Assembly: GCA_946803715.1 (NCBI GenBank)
Contig: CAMPET010000148.1
Span: 146,356-175,579, forward strand
DNA from: Beroe ovata
Lineage: Eukaryota; Ctenophora; Nuda; Beroida; Beroidae
Direction of reading: 5' to 3'
DNA: 29,224 bases
Positions 25,053 through 29,224 of the stretch are shown here, in pieces (the stretch's first letter is position 1; each line of letters begins with the position of its first letter). The position numbers and the translations under genes are program-made. Below the pieces are notes generated by a model, which made no database searches, was not told the DNA's origin, and worked only from the letters and a program-made list of their open reading frames with translations.

Positions 25053-25094
25053 ATGAAAATTGGCGGCTCTCCAAGATCACAAACTTATAGATGA
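25053..25094 (+). promoter_or_regulatory. Upstream ORF overlapping the V3 start by ATGA
   Basis: A 13-codon ORF (MKIGGSPRSQTYR) starts with A at -3 and terminates at the TGA of 25092-25094, which overlaps the V3 ATG (25091-25093). The V3 start itself has T at -3. If both are on the same mRNA, V3 translation would depend on leaky scanning or termination-coupled reinitiation. Confidence 0.5.
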
Positions 25095-25740
25095 GGTTGC
25101 CCAAGATTCTGAAAGTTTTATCCAGGAAGACAAGCGATGATCCTAGCAACAATAGAAATGGCAACACCTCCTTTCCATCGCAAACGTATCATGGTGATAG
25201 CAAAGATCACGTAGTAACGCGTGACTCACGCGTGACGTCACACCATCATCACCAGGGCAACCAATCAGTGTCGCCGCCGGTCATGTGCAACAAATTGACT
25301 CGCAAGAAGGGTTCAGTTGGTAAATCTTCGAGTAAAGTGGAGGAATTCAGTCTGACGGACGTTCATTTCGACGATTTTGATCGGAGTTCGACGCGAGACA
25401 ATTGCCAGACTGGTAACAGTTACCATGGTAACGGATCTAATGGGAGTTACCATGGTCGCCGGAGTAAACGAAAAGGTAACGGCAGTGCGCCCGAAACATC
25501 AACTCCAACGAGCAATGATTCTTGGTGGCAAAACATAGCACTGGCAACTTCTCAATCGGTTGACCCACTGCGAAGTATCAAAAACGGTCCGATTGAAGCT
25601 CATGGTGTGACGCCTGTTTTACCCCTGGCATCAACCCGTGGAGATATCAAGGTATTCCTCAACTACAAGAAAATCGAAAATGAAAAGTGTCGGAGGAGAG
25701 ATCAACGGTCAATGGTCAATGAGGATGATCCGGTGTTCAG
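25091..25740 (+). CDS. Alternative first exon V3 of EF-hand (calmodulin-like) protein
   Basis: Open exon of 216 codons plus two bases. The in-frame codon just before the ATG is TAG (25088-25090), which fixes this start unless cttatag is itself a splice acceptor. The protein opens with a basic amphipathic stretch (MRLPKILKVLSRK), followed by Asn/Ser/His-rich sequence with DHVVTRDSRVTSHHHH (39-54), a Tyr-His-Gly repeat (GNSYHGNGSNGSYHG, 108-122) and a charged end (KKIENEKCRRRDQRS, then DDPVF). The donor is AG-GTAATA; phase 2 joining to 28120 adds Arg and gives DDPVFR-QIFDMFD. The LPKI motif is also present in V1 (residues 59-62). No catalytic domain is visible; the segment is probably largely disordered. 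Confidence 0.72.
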
Positions 25741-25765
25741 GTAATATATTTGAGACACCAAAAAT

Positions 25766-26020
25766 CCTTGACACCGCGTCTCCTTGACACCGGTTTCCCT
25801 TGACACCGGCTTTCCTTGACACCACGTCTCCTTGACACCAGTTTACCTTGACACCGCTTCTCCTTGACAACGCATCTCTTTGACACCGGTTTCCCTTGAC
25901 ACCGGCTTCCCTTGACACCAGTTTACCTTGACACCGCTTCTCCTTGACAGCAGTTTACCTTGACACCGCGTTTCCTTGACACCAGTTTACCTTGAAACTC
26001 CACTTACTCTTGACACCACT
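25766..26020 (+). repeat. Minisatellite of ~17-bp units (CCTTGACACCGG type)
   Basis: About 16 degenerate copies of a unit with core TTGACACC and a T/C-rich spacer. It starts 25 bp after the V3 splice donor. The TTGACA core is not a bacterial promoter in this context. Confidence 0.92.
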
Positions 26021-26343
26021 TTTTCCCCACAACTCTATCCCCCCCCTCGCGCCAGTCATCCCATGCCTGACTCCGAGTAGTCGGTATTCTTTGCGTATTG
26101 AAGTAGACTATATAATATGATATTGAACCTTGTGTTTGCCATCAAAACCGTTTCCTCGGTATAGTATACGGTATGATATATTTCCTTTGGTCATAATGGT
26201 AAACACTAAATGGATTGGTTTAATACTACACAAGCTTGCATTTTACTGCTCTTCTACCCACATTTCCTTGTTCTGGTCATTTCTTCGGGAAATTGCTCCT
26301 TTCTTCTCCTCCAATCGTCTGGAGCTTTTGGAGAACTCTCCTC

Positions 26344-26444
26344 ATGCATTGGACAAGACCGGGATCAATTCCTGCATTTTATATACTTTATCTCATCATC
26401 TTCGCTTACACAATTTACACGGCCGATATCGAAGTGGGTTGGAA
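26344..26444 (+). CDS. Possible short alternative first exon V5 with hydrophobic N-terminus
   Basis: The frame from ATG 26344 reads MHWTRPGSIPAFYILY, then LIIFAYTIYTADIEVGW, then AA and a strong donor GTGAGC at 26445. This is 33 codons plus two bases, again phase 2, so joining to 28120 restores Lys and gives EVGWK-QIFDMFD, just as V1 gives NRFK-QIFDMFD. Residues 9-25 are hydrophobic enough for a signal peptide or signal anchor. The frame stays open upstream, so an earlier start or an acceptor is possible. Support is the donor strength, the matching phase and the position between V3 and V4. Against it are its shortness and the other open frames that overlap it here. Confidence 0.42.
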
Positions 26445-26724
26445 GTGAGCGAAGATATTCCCCGGTTTTTCATAGGCTCCCCGGCACTGCGCCTTTTCCG
26501 AACTATCATAACTTGCACCACGGTTCATGATATACCAGTCTCGAGACTAACTACCAGTTACTTATCTATTTATATATTGGTCGAGTGTACTAGGTTCCCG
26601 TGTACTGTGCCTACTTTCTGCAGTTTCCGTGTTTATACTTAGTTTGCAATAGGATAATAGTGTCTCCGGGTGTTGTATAGTGCGTGTAGAACGGTTACTT
26701 CAATACACTGGTGTACTTATCAAA

Positions 26725-26803
26725 GTGGTGTCTGATAAGTGGTGTCTGTTTTTATAATAGTGGTGTCTGATAAGTGGTGTCTGATAAGTGGTGTCTGATA
26801 AGA
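26725..26803 (+). repeat. 14-bp tandem repeat (TGGTGTCTGATAAG)
   Basis: Five copies at 26726, 26740 (interrupted by a T/A-rich insert), 26761, 26775 and 26789. The core GGTGTC is the reverse complement of the GACACC core in the 25766-26020 minisatellite. Confidence 0.9.
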
Positions 26804-26861
26804 CGTGTACGTATGAGTATCGCAGATACCTGTTATGATGTGGATTAGAGTTCAGAATCGG

Positions 26862-26892
26862 GCTATTGGCTAAGACCGGCTTAGCCAATAGC
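26862..26892. repeat. Inverted repeat, 13-bp arms, 5-bp loop
   Basis: GCTATTGGCTAAG at 26862-26874 and CTTAGCCAATAGC at 26880-26892 are perfect reverse complements around accgg. It lies 260 bp upstream of V4 and could form a hairpin. Each arm contains a CCAAT/ATTGG box. Confidence 0.85.
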
Positions 26893-27154
26893 GTGGTTCT
26901 GGCTGTCGGCCACCAGTGGTTGCAGCTATAGCTTTGCAAGCTTTGATCTTTAGCTCGAGCAGGATTGAGTAACAAAACTTGCTTCCTGCAGCTCTAGATT
27001 TCTTTTTTCGAAATCGAATGCATTTCTCCGTTGTTCCTCTTCACAAGATTAAAACAATGTAACGTCACTAATAAATTACGTAGCCTCTCCCAATTTCTGG
27101 GCAGAATCAGGTTGAGGAAGGGTGTAACTCCCGGGAGTTTTTGATCTCGGGATC

Positions 27155-27573
27155 ATGACGGAAAAGAACCGGTCATCGCTTCTCCGTGGGATCACCCGAG
27201 CTGTTTCATATCGTATGGGGGGCCACTACCAGTCCCAATATCTGGGCCGAACATCCGCTTCCCAGGAACATTTAGTGGGTCATGGGTCAAATGTCACGTT
27301 TCACGGGTCGAATGATGATCATCATCATCATGCGGGGTCACGTGATCATTGTAATGGAGGGTGTGGTCATGTTTCGTCATTGGGCGAGGAATATGATTTG
27401 GATGATAGCCACCTTTATAACTGCGCGAGTGATGTGAGAAGTGGGACCGAGGATACACATTCGAGTGACTCATGTGATCAGTTATTGAAAATGTCACGTG
27501 ATCACACAATATCACGTGATCACACAATATCACGTGATTACTCAATATCACGTGATCANAATGATACTGCAAG
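27155..27573 (+). CDS. Candidate alternative first exon V4 with uncertain 3' end
   Basis: The ATG at 27155 has A at -3. The protein opens with a basic amphipathic stretch (NRSSLLRGITRAVSYR, 5-20), then Gly/His/Ser-rich sequence (DDHHHH at 54-59), an acidic patch (EEYDLDD, 78-84) and a SRDHTI hexapeptide repeat (114-134). An N at 27559 interrupts the repeat. A weak phase 2 donor (AAG-GTTTTT at 27574) would add Arg and join to 28120. Otherwise the frame runs on to TGA at 27623, ending EPNTRF, where the sequence resembles the end of V1 with the donor bases missing. Similar layout to V1-V3 supports membership. Whether it is functional, broken or misassembled cannot be decided here. Confidence 0.5.
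27492..27558 (+). repeat. 18-bp in-frame repeat coding SRDHTI, with CACGTG in each unit
   Basis: Four units of the type TCACGTGATCACACAATA, the last truncated by the N at 27559. Each unit encodes SRDHTI or SRDYSI and contains the palindromic E-box CACGTG. Confidence 0.9.
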
Positions 27574-27625
27574 GTTTTTATACCAGCAATCTCCTCAAAA
27601 AAGAGAACCAAATACACGTTTCTGA

Positions 27626-28119
27626 GTTAGCTTAAAATCCAAATGCAAAATTGACCCTGATATTATATTTCCGATTCTACCAATTCATCTATCTACCAAT
27701 GTCGGTTTGCGACCAATTTAGCATGGAAATCCTTGCGCTTTCTTGAGAATTACATACCTTGAGTATATTATGATAACTAAACCAGCATATTTATGAGTAC
27801 TTAACTGACATATACGAGATTTACTTTTGGTAATCTATGCGTTCTATTAAACGCAACAGTAATACTTCAGAATATATTGAATAGTAACAGAGCTATTATA
27901 GATCACAATATGCCTGATATAATAGATTGTCGGCCGTAGACTAAATCATTCGTAACTCAAACCATTATACATATTATTTTGAATTATGTTTATTTAATGA
28001 TAATAAATAATTACTAGACTGGAAATATTTGGCCACTAATTTTTCTCACATTTTCATCAATTTTAAGCAGCAGGTTCAACTGACAACAGTTTTTCTCACA
28101 TTCTCTCCCCAATTTTCAG
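27626..28119. other. Intron immediately upstream of the constant exons
   Basis: AT-rich, with no open frame of note. It ends in a pyrimidine-rich tract and the acceptor at 28119 that all first exons would have to use. Confidence 0.7.
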
Positions 28120-28238
28120 GCAGATATTCGACATGTTCGACAAGAACGGCGATAACGTGATTAACGTTGAGGAGCTAAGTGGGATACTCGAAATTCTGGG
28201 ATACTCTCCCACTGTGGATGAAGTCAGGACTATCTTGG
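28120..28238 (+). CDS. Constant exon 1: EF-hand 1 and linker
   Basis: Follows a good acceptor (ctctccccaattttcag). Its first base completes the codon begun by the upstream exon, then reads QIFDMFD. The EF-hand loop is DKNGDNVINVEE, with D, N, D, N and E at positions 1, 3, 5, 9 and 12, so it should bind calcium, although position 6 is Asn where Gly is usual. It continues ELSGILEILGYSPTVDEV, the calmodulin-style spacing to the second hand. The exon ends in phase 1 before GTGAGT. It has no start codon of its own: the entering helix of EF-hand 1 begins in the upstream exon, so a separate N-terminal exon is required. Confidence 0.9.
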
Positions 28239-28304
28239 GTGAGTCCACACTGGAGTTGAATCAAAAATGGGGCAGGAGTTTGTGGTTTTCCGGAAAAGGG
28301 GGGT

Positions 28305-28372
28305 TATTATTGTTGTGTTATTGTTGTCTTATTGTTGCGGTATTGTTGTATTATTATTGTGTTATTGTTGCA
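28305..28372 (+). repeat. TTATTGTTG-type simple repeat in intron
   Basis: Irregular triplet-like repeat of TTG and TTA units in the intron after constant exon 1. Confidence 0.85.
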
Positions 28373-28536
28373 TCGACACCGGCACTATTTACCCAATTGT
28401 CTACACCAGAAATTTAATTTCAAGTGACATAAGTTTCTTTATCCAACCTTACTGCCCATGGTTCCCCACTATGATATAGCACTTCCCTCCAAGTTTATTC
28501 TCAAGTGGTAAGCTTGATTTTGAGTCTCGGTTTCAG

Positions 28537-28643
28537 AAAGATTCGACCAGGATAACTCCGGGACGATTGATTTTGATGAGTATTTGATCCTCATTCAGCA
28601 TTGGATTGAACAGGATGAGGAGCAGATATACGAGGCATTCAAG
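28537..28643 (+). CDS. Constant exon 2: EF-hand 2 and inter-lobe linker
   Basis: Acceptor tctcggtttcag; phase 1 joining forms a Glu codon and reads ERFDQDNSGTIDFDEY. The loop DQDNSGTIDFDE has all canonical ligand positions, including Gly at 6 and Glu at 12. The linker ILIQHWIEQDEEQIYEAFK leads into the third hand and is about two residues shorter than I recall for calmodulin. The exon ends in phase 0 at AAG before GTATTTGTGTG. Confidence 0.92.
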
Positions 28644-28647
28644 GTAT

Positions 28648-28706
28648 TTGTGTGTGTGTGTGTGTGTGTTTGTGTGTGTGTGTTTGTGTGTGTGTTTGTA
28701 TTTGTG
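28648..28706 (+). repeat. TG microsatellite next to a splice donor
   Basis: (TG)n broken by TTTG steps, starting within the first bases of the intron after constant exon 2. Confidence 0.95.
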
Positions 28707-28857
28707 TATGTTGGTCAATTAGAAGTCTTCAGAAAATGTCTGCCTACGATTCCTGAGAAAATTTATGTACATAGGATCATATTAGGACGAGTATTCTGAG
28801 TGGGATTTGTTTTCATTCAAGAAAATCCGCCATTTGACGAATTCTTTCTTTTTAAAG

Positions 28858-28919
28858 GTATTTGACAAAGATGGGGACGGTTTCGTGTCAGCTCAAGAAC
28901 TAAAACGGGCCCTTACTCA
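28858..28919 (+). CDS. Constant exon 3: EF-hand 3
   Basis: Acceptor tttctttttaaag; reads VFDKDGDGFVSAQELKRALT. The loop DKDGDGFVSAQE is fully canonical (D, D, D, Gly at 6, Ser at 9, Glu at 12). The segment is very close to the calmodulin/troponin-C third hand. It ends in phase 2 (CA before GTGAGT). Confidence 0.93.
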
Positions 28920-29162
28920 GTGAGTAGGCTTGATTTGTAGAAGAATAAAACTACTGTCCTTTTTTTAATGCTGGACCCTCCAGCATTGCACGTCTATCTT
29001 AGAAAACTTGGCATATATATTGATCGAACCGTTCAGCCCACAAGTATATCGTTCACCTATGAGTACCACGCCAGTCATATTCCATTACCACCACCCAACC
29101 TCATTATTCACTCTTCATCGTTGGCCCTAGCTTCCCTGTCATAATGATTTCACGCTGCACAG

Positions 29163-29224
29163 GTATGGAGAGCAGTTTACGGAGGATGAAGCTAACGAGT
29201 TCTTCAACATGATGGATACCGACG
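29163..29224 (+). CDS. Constant exon 4 (partial): start of EF-hand 4
   Basis: Acceptor cgctgcacag; phase 2 joining restores Gln and reads YGEQFTEDEANEFFNMMDTD, the typical incoming helix of calmodulin's fourth hand. The window ends two residues into the Ca-binding loop, so the rest of EF-hand 4 and the 3' UTR are outside. Confidence 0.92.

Noticed and set aside
25766-26020. Repeated TTGACA as promoter -35 boxes
   Set aside because: The window is eukaryotic, the motif is the core of a minisatellite, and no partner element is present.
26130-26642. 170-residue frame over the V5 region
   Set aside because: Starts at TTG, has no ATG until a valine/methionine patch without context, and overlaps two other open frames in a low-stop stretch.

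Overview
The window looks like AT-rich nuclear DNA from an invertebrate-type animal. Coding exons are interrupted by GT-AG introns, the introns between the last exons are only about 200-300 bp, CA/TG microsatellites and minisatellites are abundant, and there are no bacterial operons or Shine-Dalgarno sites. A sponge or another early-branching metazoan is possible, but nothing in the sequence names a species.

The one gene I can support well is on the + strand and runs off the right edge. Its constant part is at the 3' end: four exons (28120-28238, 28537-28643, 28858-28919 and 29163 to the window end) encode three complete EF-hands and the start of a fourth, in calmodulin/troponin-C order. The first constant exon begins inside the entering helix of EF-hand 1 and has no start codon, so an upstream exon must supply the N-terminus. 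Upstream lie three long GC-richer open exons (V1 12075-12769, V2 16359-17125, V3 25091-25740), a short one with a hydrophobic segment (V5 26344-26444) and one with an uncertain 3' end (V4 27155-27573). Each opens with ATG and ends in phase 2 at a GT donor, so each can splice in frame directly to the constant exon, whereas phase 2 ends cannot read in frame into one another's ATG-framed starts. The simplest reading is a set of mutually exclusive alternative first exons, each putting a different Ser/basic or hydrophobic N-terminus on one calcium sensor. This arrangement is the main discovery candidate.

Layout. 1-5530: AT-rich non-coding DNA with a CA repeat and a perfect RFX X-box motif. 5536-9240: two tandem copies of a 1.84-kb sequence, with an N at the junction. 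9241-12050: non-coding. 12075-12865: V1 and its triplicated splice donor. 12866-16300: non-coding, with a CA repeat and a double palindrome. 16308-17340: V2 with an upstream palindromic E-box and a downstream minisatellite. 17480-18980: three copies of a ~550-bp repeat. 19607-20798: a ~590-bp duplication, also with an N at its junction. 21000-25050: mostly AT-rich non-coding DNA, with a diverged inverted relative of the 550-bp repeat and one possible minus-strand exon. 25053-28119: uORF, V3, minisatellite, V5, a second minisatellite and V4. 28120-29224: constant EF-hand exons.

All four N characters (7404, 13798, 20191, 27559) sit in or at the edge of repeats, so the two duplications and the 3' end of V4 may be affected by assembly joins.
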